Positions 14,545 through 22,334 are shown, counted from the stretch's first letter. The stretch: DNA of 64,000 nt from Labilibaculum antarcticum (GCF_002356295.1 NZ_AP018042.1:2326361-2390360), one strand, 5' to 3'. Made by a program: numbers and translations. Notes: a model not told the origin generated them from the letters alone.

Positions 14545-14907
14545 CTAGCGTTTATTTTCAGTTTCTAAATAATCGTTCTCTTTGAAATATTCTACAATCG
14601 AAGATTTAAGTAATAACTCTTCCTTTTCCTTGGAAAAAGGGGGAACCATTTTATTCTTTTTGAAAACCGGCCATTGATTTTCATCATACCCATCAATTTG
14701 ATAGTAATTCCACTTCATCAACAAAGTACAAGTTGCTAAATTGATATGATCCATCTTTTCGTCCTTTTCATACTTCTCCTGAAAGCCTTTTCCTCGCTCC
14801 TGTATCCCAATAAGTAGTAAAGTTCCATTTAAATCGGCATCCACATTAAAATCTTCAGAAATTTTATATAAAATTTTGTTCCAGTCGCTTTCTAAATTAT
14901 TATCCAT
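14545..14907 (-). CDS. Conserved Bacteroidota protein of unknown function
   Basis: 120 residues, no signal peptide or membrane segment, acidic and probably cytoplasmic. Recognisable blocks are LLIGIQERGKGFQEKYEKDEKMDHI and ATCTLLMKWNYYQIDGYDENQWPVF. I recall similar short proteins as conserved hypotheticals in Bacteroidota but know no function. It lies 31 bp upstream of the cyclophilin lipoprotein on the same strand and could be the first gene of that transcript. The start at 14907 is the first ATG. Confidence 0.7.
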   Translation of the reverse strand: MDNNLESDWNKILYKISEDFNVDADLNGTLLLIGIQERGKGFQEKYEKDEKMDHINLATCTLLMKWNYYQIDGYDENQWPVFKKNKMVPPFSKEKEELLLKSSIVEYFKENDYLETENKR

Positions 14908-15047
14908 AGTATCAATTTTTTATGAGTGTTAAAAGTAAAGATTTCTGTTCATAATGGCACCTCTAAAAAATATATTTTCACATTTTTAATTATTCTACTT
15001 GGAGATAAAATAATTCCATCCTATATTTGCATCGCTTTTAAGGGCAA

Positions 15048-15122
15048 GGGCGATTAGCTCAGTTGGTTCAGAGCACTTGGTTTACACCCAAGGGGTCATA
15101 GGTTCGAATCCTATATCGCCCA
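15048..15122 (+). tRNA. tRNA-Val (anticodon TAC), copy 1
   Basis: 75 nt. Acceptor stem GGGCGAT/ATCGCCC, anticodon stem CTTGG/CCAAG around TTTACAC (anticodon TAC, reads GTA/GTG), and T-arm ATAGGTTCGAATCCTAT. Discriminator base A; CCA is not encoded. Confidence 0.95.
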
Positions 15123-15151
15123 CTATAAAAAGCAAACTATTCCCAATATTC

Positions 15152-15226
15152 GGGCGATTAGCTCAGTTGGTTCAGAGCACTTGGTTTACACCCAAGGGGT
15201 CATAGGTTCGAATCCTATATCGCCCA
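15152..15226 (+). tRNA. tRNA-Val (anticodon TAC), copy 2
   Basis: Identical to the first copy, separated by 29 bp, with a strong terminator 4 bp after its end. Both copies are probably one transcript. Confidence 0.95.
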
Positions 15227-15230
15227 CGAA

Positions 15231-15269
15231 AAGATCAGATTTTCTAATGAAAATCTGATCTTTTTTTTT
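15231..15269 (+). terminator. Terminator of the tRNA-Val pair
   Basis: AAGATCAGATTTTC pairs perfectly with GAAAATCTGATCTT around TAAT, followed by a run of Ts. Confidence 0.9.
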
Positions 15270-15400
15270 ACCATAAATTGTCCATTCATAAATCTTTTTA
15301 TGACATCTACCGTATATAAATTCAAATTGATTAAAAAGTCAAACTTTTAGAAACATTTAAGTTTCTAAGAAAATTGTATATTGCGTCGATTTATGTTAAA

Positions 15401-15437
15401 AAATCATCATTTTTATTTAAAATCATCATTTTTATTT
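15401..15437. repeat. 19-bp direct repeat upstream of the ECF sigma gene
   Basis: AAATCATCATTTTTATTT occurs at 15401-15418 and again at 15420-15437. Short, AT-rich, of unknown meaning. Confidence 0.6.
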
Positions 15438-15507
15438 TAATTTTATTAATCACTTGATCAGTCACTTACACAGAAAAGTGCACTTTTTTTACTTTTTTTT
15501 ACTTTTT

Positions 15508-15547
15508 GAGGGTTACCTTTTAGTCAATAAGGGAATAAAGGGATAGG
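15508..15547 (+). promoter_or_regulatory. Shared two-block motif (putative ECF promoter) of the sigma gene
   Basis: GGGTTACCTTTT begins at 15510 and GGGAATAAAGGG at 15531. The same two blocks with the same 21-nt offset occur upstream of the peptide array (20094 and 20115). Taking GGTTACC as -35 and AATAAAG as -10 gives a 16-bp spacer, typical of ECF-sigma promoters. This would mean autoregulation by the downstream sigma factor with a very short 5' leader. Alternatively the motif could be an RNA element. Confidence 0.6.
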
Positions 15548-15551
15548 AAAT

Positions 15552-16118
15552 ATGGATTACACTACGGAAGCGATACTTGAGGGAATCAGCATGAGCAATA
15601 ATGATGTATTAAATTACATCTACAGCAAATTCTTCCCAAGTATTCGAAATTATATAGAAAACAATAACGGCAACGAAGAAGATGCAAGAGATCTTTTTCA
15701 AGAGGCCATTATCGTAATCTACCGTAAAATGAAAAAAGAACCGCTGGTTCTGAATTGTAATTTTAAAACTTATATCTATTCTGTTTGCAGACTTTTATGG
15801 TTGAAGCAACTTGAAAAAAGAAAAAATAGCAATGAAATTAGTTCAGAAGCTATTTTGGACAATAGATTGGATGAAGCAACAGAGACCTATGATCAAACCG
15901 AAAGGTATAGGCTGTATCAGAAACACTTCAAACTTCTTGGTCCTGATTGCAAGCAATTGCTTCAATTAACTCTTGAAAAAGTTTCCTTAAAGGAAATATC
16001 CGAAATTATGGGATATAAGAGTGAGAAGTATGCAAAAAAGAAAAAATATCAGTGCAAACAAACATTGATAGAAAGCATTAAAAGTGATAATGAATTTAAA
16101 GAAGTATATGATGGATGA
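15552..16118 (+). CDS. ECF-type RNA polymerase sigma factor (Bacteroidota family)
   Basis: 188 residues. Region 2 is recognisable (VLNYIYSKFFPSIRNYIE, then EEDARDLFQEAIIVIYRKM, about residues 20-60) and region 4 is at the C terminus (LGPDCKQLLQLTLEKVSLKEISEIMGYKSEKYAKKKKYQCKQTL, given here in parts: the helix-turn-helix covers about residues 133-178). The conserved NEEDARDLFQEA is typical of Bacteroidota ECF sigmas. The start at 15552 fits homologues, which begin some 12 residues before VLNYIY. It overlaps or abuts the next gene, an anti-sigma-like protein, so they are cotranscribed. A shared motif links it to the Gly-Gly peptide array 4.6 kb downstream. Confidence 0.88.
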   Translation: MDYTTEAILEGISMSNNDVLNYIYSKFFPSIRNYIENNNGNEEDARDLFQEAIIVIYRKMKKEPLVLNCNFKTYIYSVCRLLWLKQLEKRKNSNEISSEAILDNRLDEATETYDQTERYRLYQKHFKLLGPDCKQLLQLTLEKVSLKEISEIMGYKSEKYAKKKKYQCKQTLIESIKSDNEFKEVYDG

Positions 16119-16860
16119 CATGAATTTTGACCGTATCGAGGATTTTCTTGACGGTGATCTGACAGAAAACCAATTAAAGGAGTTCGAGAAAGACTTACTC
16201 GAAGACTTGGATCTTCAAATGGAGCTTGACCTTCACACGGAGGTTAATGAGGCCATAATAGAACAAGACGTTATGGATCTTAGAAGTAAATTAGAGGCGA
16301 TTGAAACCCCTCACAATCCTGCTGAAAAGCGAAAGCTGAAATTTTTGACTAAGTGGAATATTACAGCGGCATCTCTGGCCTTAGTAATTGGTTTGGGAAG
16401 TTTAATGTATATACTAAACAATCCATCTACTTATTCAAACGATAAAGTTTTTAGCAATTACTATAAGCCTTACAATGTTGTTGTCAACACTCGTTCGTCA
16501 GATGTCATGATTGATAATCTATTGGTAACGGCTTTAAAAAGTTATGAAACTAAAGATTATCGAACTGCATTAACTTTATTCAAGAAAATACTGGATAAAG
16601 ACAGTACGAACATCACCGGTAATTTTTATTCAGGTATCTCGAATATTGAAATTAATGAATATTCAAAAGCGAATAAGAACTTCACCAGAGTGCTAAAGCA
16701 TAAGAATAACCTGTTTATAGAGCAATCTGAATGGTATCTTGGTTTTTGTTACCTCATGACCAATGAGAAAGAAAAAGCTCTTAAGCAATTCCATGTAATT
16801 GCCCAGGGAAATAGTTTCTATAAGACGAAAGCTTTAGAAATAATCAACAGACTGGAATAG
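16108..16860 (+). CDS. Anti-sigma-like membrane protein with periplasmic TPR domain
   Basis: 250 residues if started at the ATG at 16108, preceded by AAAGAAG; 16111 and 16120 are alternatives, and all overlap or abut the sigma stop. The N-terminal ~75 residues (FDRIEDFLDGDLTENQL, then KEFEKDLLEDLDLQMELDLH) match the cytoplasmic sigma-binding region common in Bacteroidota anti-sigma proteins. A single transmembrane helix follows (about 84-103). The rest contains TPR-like helical pairs (ALKSYETKDYRTALTLFKKIL and EWYLGFCYLMTNEKEKALKQF). With N-terminus inside, the TPRs are periplasmic and could sense a peptide or partner protein. Anti-sigma activity is inferred from architecture and gene pairing. 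Confidence 0.75.
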   Translation: MMDDMNFDRIEDFLDGDLTENQLKEFEKDLLEDLDLQMELDLHTEVNEAIIEQDVMDLRSKLEAIETPHNPAEKRKLKFLTKWNITAASLALVIGLGSLMYILNNPSTYSNDKVFSNYYKPYNVVVNTRSSDVMIDNLLVTALKSYETKDYRTALTLFKKILDKDSTNITGNFYSGISNIEINEYSKANKNFTRVLKHKNNLFIEQSEWYLGFCYLMTNEKEKALKQFHVIAQGNSFYKTKALEIINRLE

Positions 16861-16890
16861 ATCACTTCATCATTCATCCAAATAAAGTAA

Positions 16891-16920
16891 GCCATCCAAT
16901 TAAATTGGGTGGCATTTTTT
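16891..16920 (+). terminator. Terminator of the sigma/anti-sigma operon
   Basis: GCCATCCAAT pairs with ATTGGGTGGC around TAA (one G-U type mismatch allowed), followed by A and a T-run. Confidence 0.85.
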
Positions 16921-17132
16921 ATGATGTTAAAAGCTTAGCAAAAAGCTAGTAGGATCGAGAAAATATCACAACACAAACTGATAAGTATGACCTTACAGAG
17001 TGTTTATTCATATTCCGTAACTTCTATATACTGAAGTAGAATTGAAGATACATAAGAAACAAAAGCAGTCTTAATAAATTTAAATACACTAAGCTTATGT
17101 TTTTTATCGTACAAAAAATGGGTTTAATAATA

Positions 17133-19976
17133 TTAGGCGACTGATTTACGTCTTAACTTCTTTCGGAATAGTAGTAGAAAAATGATTCCAACAGATCCAA
17201 ATGCAAAATACATTAGTTTATTTACCAGGCTATCATCGTATAATGGATCCACATCACCTAATGTCACATATCCCGACCAAAAATAAGGATGGGATTTTAA
17301 TGAATCGGCAGTTTTTAAATACTCCAATTTTGCTTGACGGAGCGCATCATCTTTGTGCAAGCCTTGAGATAAAAAAGTATAGAAGTTACTCATTAAATTT
17401 GATCCTGTCTTGTCCTCTACAGTCCACAAAGTCATGATTACACTTGGACAGCCGGCATAAAAGAAACCTCGCGCCAAACTCATTACTCCTTCTCCTTTCA
17501 ACAACTTACCATCTCCCGTGTTACATGCACTCAAAACAACCATTCTTGCATTAAAATTCATGTTATAAATTTCATGCGTATTTAAAAGACCGTCTTCAAT
17601 TGTATCTGAATTTTGCGTAAAAACCAATTTGGAATACATCGGATTTTCATCATCAATTATGGTATGCATTGCCAGATGTAATACATCGTAATTACTTGCA
17701 TTTGCTTTAAAATTAGCTTCGGTGGCCAAATCATCAACAAACAAATCTCCATGAATCACATTTGAAATATTATTAACCTCTTCCTTAACACCAGGCAATG
17801 GATATAATTTATCGCGGTAAGATCTTTCAGTAAATAATATTGAATCATTCACACCTTCGTAAGAAGGAGCAAAAGCCAAAACCGATTTGGAAGAAAAAAC
17901 ACCATAACTAGTAGAATGATTTTTAAAACCCAAAGTAGCCGAATTGTGATATGTAATTGTATTCTCTTTTATTAAATATTCCAGGTTTCTATAATTCATT
18001 GTTGTAGAATCGGCTTCCTTAGTTAAAAGAACACCAAACGGAATGTAAGCCATTTTATCATCAGGAACTATAAGAAGATTTTTACCTGAAAGCAGACTAT
18101 CTTTTCCACTCAATAAATACTGATACAATTGATAAGCCGATCTTGTATATCTTTTATAATAATCAGCACTATTATTAGAAAAATCATTCGTTTTTAAACA
18201 ATTACGAACTTCCTCAAGATGATAATCGAATGTATCTTTTACTATTTTTTGTCGCTCTAATTCAAAACTTGATTTGGAAATAATAAACGAAAATAAGGCA
18301 GAATCGGATATGGAATATTCAATAAGCACATCATTATCATCTAATCTACTTTGTAAGTCCTCAATAGTAATGGTTTTGGTATCATACTTTAAGGAATAAT
18401 ACTCCGGATAATCTTCCTCAAAATTCAAAACCATTTGATTGTATTCCTCATTTAAATTGAAAAGTACATTTTGCCATCCACTAATTGAATCACGATTTGG
18501 AGTTTGCTTTCTTTTTTCATCATGAACGAATTCACGGTATTTAGCAATATTCAGTTTTAAATCTCTTTCCTGCTCCTGCAATTCGATAGAAATACCCCCA
18601 AAATTTTTAGCATTTACATCATTCAAGGAAGATAGTAAACTAGCCGACTTTGATCGCTCAGCGTATCGAAAAGCTTTTTCTTTGTACTTTACATCTTTAG
18701 TAAGTTGATACAATTCAACAGCGATTTCGATAGCTTCGGTATACGTATCTTTTTCGTTTTTAGACAAAGCAAATTTGCTCTCTTCGTCCTGATAGGCAAT
18801 TCGAATGTTATCAATTATATCCAAACAAAGATCATAGGTCTGTAAACTGTAATCCAAATCAGGAATACTATTAGTCTTGCTATATAATTCCTGTAAAGTA
18901 TTTGCTTTGGGTTTTAAAATTTCTAAAATGGAAAGCTGCGGATCCAATTCATCCATGCTAGGATTGATATAAACAGTGCTGTTGTTAAAATTATCCGTTT
19001 CAGCAATTAAGGCCTTTTGATAATACTTTAAAGCATTTAAATGATCATTTCTTTTAGAATAATAATCCCCAAAATTCTTCAAGCAATGGGCAGTATCCGG
19101 ATGCTTTCCTCCAAAGTTTTTTACATATACATCATATGCAAGGTTTAGATAAGAAAGAACTTTATCACTATTTCCAATTTGATCCTGAAAAACAGCATAA
19201 TTCAAATAATAATCGCCTAATAAATAGAAATGAAACCCATTTATTTCTTTTACTTCAGAAATACTTTTTTGATAGTAACTATCAGCTTCTTCGTAATTTC
19301 CTAACTTTTTATAACAATTAGCAATAATATTTCTTGTAGTTGAAGTATTTCCTGTTTTTTGCTTTGTTTTTATATTTAATGTTTTCAATAAATACGTCAG
19401 AGCTTCAGAATAGAGTTTCTTTTTATAATATATTACTCCTAGGTTATGATATAATTGCGATTCCCATTTTGAACCATTTACTATATCAATCAGAGATAAT
19501 GATTTCTTATAATAATTTTCCGCCTTAATTAAATCTTCATAATCATTATAAATATTTCCTTTGTTAATGTAAATTGGAATTAATTTATTTGAATTTTGAC
19601 TATACTCAGCAATAGTAAAAATCTCTGCTTCATTATAAAACTCTATAGCCCTTTTTCTATCTCCAACTCGATTCAGTAAAACACCAAAGTTTACGTAAGT
19701 TCTATAAATCAAATTTTTATCAGACAAACCTCCCTTATTAATAGTAAGTATCGCATTCTCGAAAGATTGAATTGAAAAATCAAATTCACCCTTCTTTAAA
19801 AATCCAACCGCTCTATCAAACTGCACTTGCAGTAATGAATCAGGGTTCACTTTTTCAACTGGGAAATGCTTTTCTAAGTCTGAATTAGACTTAGAATTAG
19901 TGCTCCCACTAAAGAGAAAGAGAAGAAAAAGAGGAAAAAGAGGATAAATAAGAATTTTTTTTAGAAAATTTTTCAC
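17133..19976 (-). CDS. Membrane-anchored TPR-CHAT caspase-like protease
   Basis: 947 residues. An N-terminal hydrophobic segment (about 8-25) acts as signal or anchor. At least eight TPR units follow to about residue 350 (for example AIEFYNEAEIF, ALTYLLKTLNIK, ALKYYQKALIAE), then a helical linker. The C-terminal CHAT domain has the caspase-like dyad His771 (HLAMHT) and Cys818 (VVLSACNTGDG). A last transmembrane helix (921-937) is followed by a basic tail, so the protease should face the periplasm. The start codon is GTG at 19976. CHAT proteases elsewhere cleave specific protein partners (separase; Csx29, which acts beside an ECF sigma in type III-E CRISPR systems). Convergent with the sigma/anti-sigma pair and divergent from the Gly-Gly peptide genes. 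Target unknown. Confidence 0.9.
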   Translation of the reverse strand: MKNFLKKILIYPLFPLFLLFLFSGSTNSKSNSDLEKHFPVEKVNPDSLLQVQFDRAVGFLKKGEFDFSIQSFENAILTINKGGLSDKNLIYRTYVNFGVLLNRVGDRKRAIEFYNEAEIFTIAEYSQNSNKLIPIYINKGNIYNDYEDLIKAENYYKKSLSLIDIVNGSKWESQLYHNLGVIYYKKKLYSEALTYLLKTLNIKTKQKTGNTSTTRNIIANCYKKLGNYEEADSYYQKSISEVKEINGFHFYLLGDYYLNYAVFQDQIGNSDKVLSYLNLAYDVYVKNFGGKHPDTAHCLKNFGDYYSKRNDHLNALKYYQKALIAETDNFNNSTVYINPSMDELDPQLSILEILKPKANTLQELYSKTNSIPDLDYSLQTYDLCLDIIDNIRIAYQDEESKFALSKNEKDTYTEAIEIAVELYQLTKDVKYKEKAFRYAERSKSASLLSSLNDVNAKNFGGISIELQEQERDLKLNIAKYREFVHDEKRKQTPNRDSISGWQNVLFNLNEEYNQMVLNFEEDYPEYYSLKYDTKTITIEDLQSRLDDNDVLIEYSISDSALFSFIISKSSFELERQKIVKDTFDYHLEEVRNCLKTNDFSNNSADYYKRYTRSAYQLYQYLLSGKDSLLSGKNLLIVPDDKMAYIPFGVLLTKEADSTTMNYRNLEYLIKENTITYHNSATLGFKNHSTSYGVFSSKSVLAFAPSYEGVNDSILFTERSYRDKLYPLPGVKEEVNNISNVIHGDLFVDDLATEANFKANASNYDVLHLAMHTIIDDENPMYSKLVFTQNSDTIEDGLLNTHEIYNMNFNARMVVLSACNTGDGKLLKGEGVMSLARGFFYAGCPSVIMTLWTVEDKTGSNLMSNFYTFLSQGLHKDDALRQAKLEYLKTADSLKSHPYFWSGYVTLGDVDPLYDDSLVNKLMYFAFGSVGIIFLLLFRKKLRRKSVA

Positions 19977-20045
19977 GCTAGCGTAGAGTTTTATAATATT
20001 CTTATTAACAATTAATTACAAGGAAAACACAGGATTACAGAAGTC

Positions 20046-20053
20046 CAAATATA
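20046..20053 (-). promoter_or_regulatory. -7 promoter element of the TPR-CHAT gene
   Basis: On the minus strand TATATTTG fits the Bacteroidota TAnnTTTG box, about 70 nt upstream of the GTG start. No clear -33 TTG is seen at the usual distance, so support is partial. Confidence 0.4.
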
Positions 20054-20091
20054 GACCTTTTTTTTATTTTTTATTAAAAAAATTCTGTTTT

Positions 20092-20129
20092 CAGGGTTAC
20101 CTTTTTCAAAAAAGGGGAATAAAGGGGTG
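20092..20129 (+). promoter_or_regulatory. Shared two-block motif (putative ECF promoter) of the peptide array
   Basis: GGGTTACCTTTT begins at 20094 and GGGAATAAAGGG at 20115, matching the pair in front of the ECF sigma gene in sequence and in exact spacing. It lies 48 bp before the first peptide ATG. CCTTTT-TCAA-AAAAGG inside the motif could also form a hairpin here; the corresponding pairing is weaker in the other copy, which favours a promoter over an RNA structure. Confidence 0.6.
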
Positions 20130-20176
20130 TAATCAAAAAAACTTAAACAATCCAAATCTAACAAAAACAGATAGTA

Positions 20177-20278
20177 ATGAAAAACTTTGAAATAGTATCC
20201 CAAGAAGAATTACAAAATATCAAAGGTGGTTATAACGAAATGACAGATACATGTACTCTTGATGACTGCATCGTTTAA
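20177..20278 (+). CDS. Double-glycine leader peptide, tandem copy 1
   Basis: 33 residues. The leader MKNFEIVSQEELQNIKGG fits the class II bacteriocin/pheromone consensus exactly (Ser -11, Glu -8, Leu -7, Ile -4, Gly -2, Gly -1), so a C39 peptidase should cleave after Gly18. The predicted core is YNEMTDTCTLDDCIV: 15 residues, net acidic, with no basic residue and two Cys four residues apart that could form a disulfide after export. It is the first of five near-identical genes. The acidic core argues against a typical cationic bacteriocin and is more like a signal or a small modified peptide. No maturation enzyme (radical SAM, lanthipeptide synthetase) is nearby. A putative sigma-dependent promoter lies upstream. 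Confidence 0.85.
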   Translation: MKNFEIVSQEELQNIKGGYNEMTDTCTLDDCIV

Positions 20279-20344
20279 ATAAACTTATTGACCAAATCCA
20301 AATTTCCCAAGTAAACCTAGTATTGACCAATAAGACAAAATAGC

Positions 20345-20446
20345 ATGAAAAATTTTGAAGTAGTATCTCAGGAAGAATTACAAAATATTAAAGGTGGTTA
20401 TAACGAAATGACAGATACATGTACTCTTGATGATTGCATCGTTTAA
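20345..20446 (+). CDS. Double-glycine leader peptide, tandem copy 2
   Basis: Same as copy 1 with Ile6 replaced by Val in the leader (MKNFEVVSQEELQNIKGG); the core is identical. A synonymous GAT replaces GAC before the second Cys codon. It begins 168 bp after copy 1, and the 66-bp spacer is also nearly identical. Confidence 0.85.
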   Translation: MKNFEVVSQEELQNIKGGYNEMTDTCTLDDCIV

Positions 20447-20512
20447 TAACCTATTTTGACCAAATCCAAATTTCCCAAGTAAACCTAGTATTGACCAATA
20501 AGACAAAATAAC

Positions 20513-20614
20513 ATGAAAAATTTTGAAGTAGTATCTCAGGAAGAATTACAAAATATCAAAGGTGGTTATAACGAAATGACAGATACATGTACTCTTGATG
20601 ACTGCATCGTTTAA
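20513..20614 (+). CDS. Double-glycine leader peptide, tandem copy 3
   Basis: Protein identical to copy 2. Starts 168 bp after copy 2, which shows amplification of the whole gene-plus-spacer unit. Confidence 0.85.
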   Translation: MKNFEVVSQEELQNIKGGYNEMTDTCTLDDCIV

Positions 20615-20681
20615 ATAAACTTATTGACCAAATCCAAATTTCCCAAGTAAACCTAGTATTGACCAATAAGACAAAATAGCA

Positions 20682-20783
20682 ATGAAAAATTTTGAAGTAG
20701 TATCTCAGGAAGAATTACAAAATATTAAAGGTGGTTATAACGAAATGACAGATACATGTACTCTTGATGACTGCATCGTTTAA
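20682..20783 (+). CDS. Double-glycine leader peptide, tandem copy 4
   Basis: Protein identical to copies 2 and 3. The preceding spacer has one extra base (AATAGCAATG against AATAACATG), giving a 169-bp step. Confidence 0.85.
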   Translation: MKNFEVVSQEELQNIKGGYNEMTDTCTLDDCIV

Positions 20784-20849
20784 ATAAACTTATTGACCAA
20801 ATCCAAATTTCCCAAGTAAACCTAGTATTGACCAATAAGACAAAATAAC

Positions 20850-20951
20850 ATGAAAAATTTTGAAGTAGTATCTCAGGAAGAATTAAAAAATATCAAAGGT
20901 GGTTATAACGAAATGACAGATACATGTACTCTTGATGACTGCATCGTTTAA
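20850..20951 (+). CDS. Double-glycine leader peptide, tandem copy 5
   Basis: Leader differs by Gln13 to Lys (EELKNIKGG), which leaves all consensus positions intact; the core is again unchanged. The repeat homology stops about 30 bp after its stop codon (near 20982), marking the end of the array. Confidence 0.85.
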   Translation: MKNFEVVSQEELKNIKGGYNEMTDTCTLDDCIV

Positions 20952-21077
20952 ATAAACTTATTGACCAAATCCAAATTTCCCATAAAATATTTTATTCATA
21001 AAATTAGTACGTTTTGTTTTTAGTAGTGTAAAAACATAAAACTAATTGACTCTAATATTAAGACCAAATTCATTTGC

Positions 21078-21941
21078 ATGGAGAAACGTCCTACATATAA
21101 AGAACTGGAACAGTTGCTTGCAGAAGAAAAAGCGAAAACTGCCAAGGCAGAAGAGCTTAAAAATTCTTTTTTGGCAAACATGTCGCACGAAATTCGAACA
21201 CCCATGAATGCAATTATCGGTGCTTCAGAATTATTGCGTGATGATTCCCTTTCTAAAATTGAGCGCAATGAATTTACCTGCATTCTTAATTCCAGCAGTA
21301 AAGAATTATTAGATTTATTCAACCGAATACTTGAACTCTCCCAATTGGAAAGTGGCTCTATGAATTTCCATGAATCGGAACTTTCTATTCACTCTTTGTT
21401 CATTCAATTGTATTCTATATTCGGACAAAACATTAGCGAATCTCAGAAAAATTTAATCCTAAATTTTACTGAAGATGTTCAAGAAATTAAAATATTTACA
21501 GACCTTGACAAATTAACAAAGGTTCTAACATACCTCCTCGAAAATGCAGTTAAATTTACTGATAAAGGAGAAATTGATTTTGGTTGTGCAATTCAGGACA
21601 GAAATAATATTCTTTTCTATGTAAAAGATACTGGTCCTGGGATTAGCGTAGAAGAACAAAAAACAATATTTAAAAAATTCACTCAGGTGGATAATTCCTA
21701 CACTCGAATTTATTCTGGTGCCGGATTAGGTTTAAGTTTATGCAAAGAAATTGTAAATCTTTTAGGTGGCAAATTATTTATTGATTCGCATCTCGGGCAA
21801 GGTTCCATTTTTTACTTTACAATTCCTCTTAAATTTTCGGAATCTAACATTTTACTTAAAGAAAAAATAGAAGCTATTTTAAAGCTTAATATTAACGATA
21901 TATATTCTTTATCTACTATAAAAAAGAATATTGCTATTTAG
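21078..21941 (+). CDS. Soluble sensor histidine kinase without a recognisable input domain
   Basis: 287 residues. A short N-terminal coiled coil (KELEQLLAEEKAKTAKAEEL) leads straight into the HisKA domain with phospho-acceptor His37 (NMSHEIRTPMN), followed by HATPase_c with the N box (ENAVKF), G1 (DTGPGIS) and G2 (GAGLGLS). There is no membrane segment, PAS or receiver domain, and a ~25-residue C-terminal tail follows the kinase core. It is transcribed in the same direction as the Gly-Gly peptide genes and begins 126 bp after the last one. It might respond to the peptides only through another protein. The receiver at 23489-23884 is a possible partner. Confidence 0.85.
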   Translation: MEKRPTYKELEQLLAEEKAKTAKAEELKNSFLANMSHEIRTPMNAIIGASELLRDDSLSKIERNEFTCILNSSSKELLDLFNRILELSQLESGSMNFHESELSIHSLFIQLYSIFGQNISESQKNLILNFTEDVQEIKIFTDLDKLTKVLTYLLENAVKFTDKGEIDFGCAIQDRNNILFYVKDTGPGISVEEQKTIFKKFTQVDNSYTRIYSGAGLGLSLCKEIVNLLGGKLFIDSHLGQGSIFYFTIPLKFSESNILLKEKIEAILKLNINDIYSLSTIKKNIAI

Positions 21942-21960
21942 AAAAATTACTAGGTAATAT

Positions 21961-21991
21961 AAAAGGAGCTTGCTGGTCACAAGCTCCTTTT
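21961..21991. terminator. Bidirectional terminator between the kinase and the 109-residue membrane protein
   Basis: AAAAGGAGCTTG (21961-21972) pairs perfectly with CAAGCTCCTTTT (21980-21991), followed by more Ts. The facing genes end at 21941 and 21993. Confidence 0.9.
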
Positions 21992-21992
21992 T

Positions 21993-22322
21993 TTATTTTG
22001 TTTTAAAAGATATTTCTTTCAGATTAAGTAGGAGATCCAATACGATTGTTAGTATCAATAAATTAAATTTTTGATCCCAGTCGGTAAGAAATCCAAAACA
22101 AGCCACAATCATAAACAAGATATTTGCCAAACGCAGAACATCCATTATCTTGAAAATTTTTACACTGGCATAATTTAGCGTACTAAATCGGTAAACTACG
22201 TTTAAAAGAAGTCCCAGACTTAAAACAGCCAATCCATAAGCTTCCCCTTGCAGTATAAATAATGCGCCAACAATAATTAGTATTGTTGCAACGGTATAAA
22301 CAATTGGTAAAATTTTATTCAT
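21993..22322 (-). CDS. Small integral membrane protein of unknown function
   Basis: 109 residues with four hydrophobic segments (about 7-24, 29-44, 63-80, 86-103) and very few charged residues. No known domain is recognised. It follows ruvB on the same strand with a 12-bp gap, so it is probably in the same transcript. The start at 22322 is the first ATG. Confidence 0.65.
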   Translation of the reverse strand: MNKILPIVYTVATILIIVGALFILQGEAYGLAVLSLGLLLNVVYRFSTLNYASVKIFKIMDVLRLANILFMIVACFGFLTDWDQKFNLLILTIVLDLLLNLKEISFKTK

Positions 22323-22334
22323 TTATTTTCAATA

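Larger units (their letters stand above)
20177..20982 (+). repeat. Tandem array of five 168-bp peptide-gene units
   Basis: Units start at 20177, 20345, 20513, 20682 and 20850. Each has a 102-bp gene plus a spacer with TTATTGACCAAATCC, TTTCCCAAGTAAACC and TAGTATTGACCAATAAG. The spacer's CTTATTG and CAATAAG ends are complementary, so each intergenic transcript could fold into a hairpin. The fifth spacer is truncated. Homology covers genes and spacers alike, so the whole unit was duplicated. Confidence 0.95.

Noticed and set aside
20177-20982. CRISPR array
   Set aside because: Repeat units of 168 bp include ORFs and the spacers are identical rather than unique; no cas genes are present.
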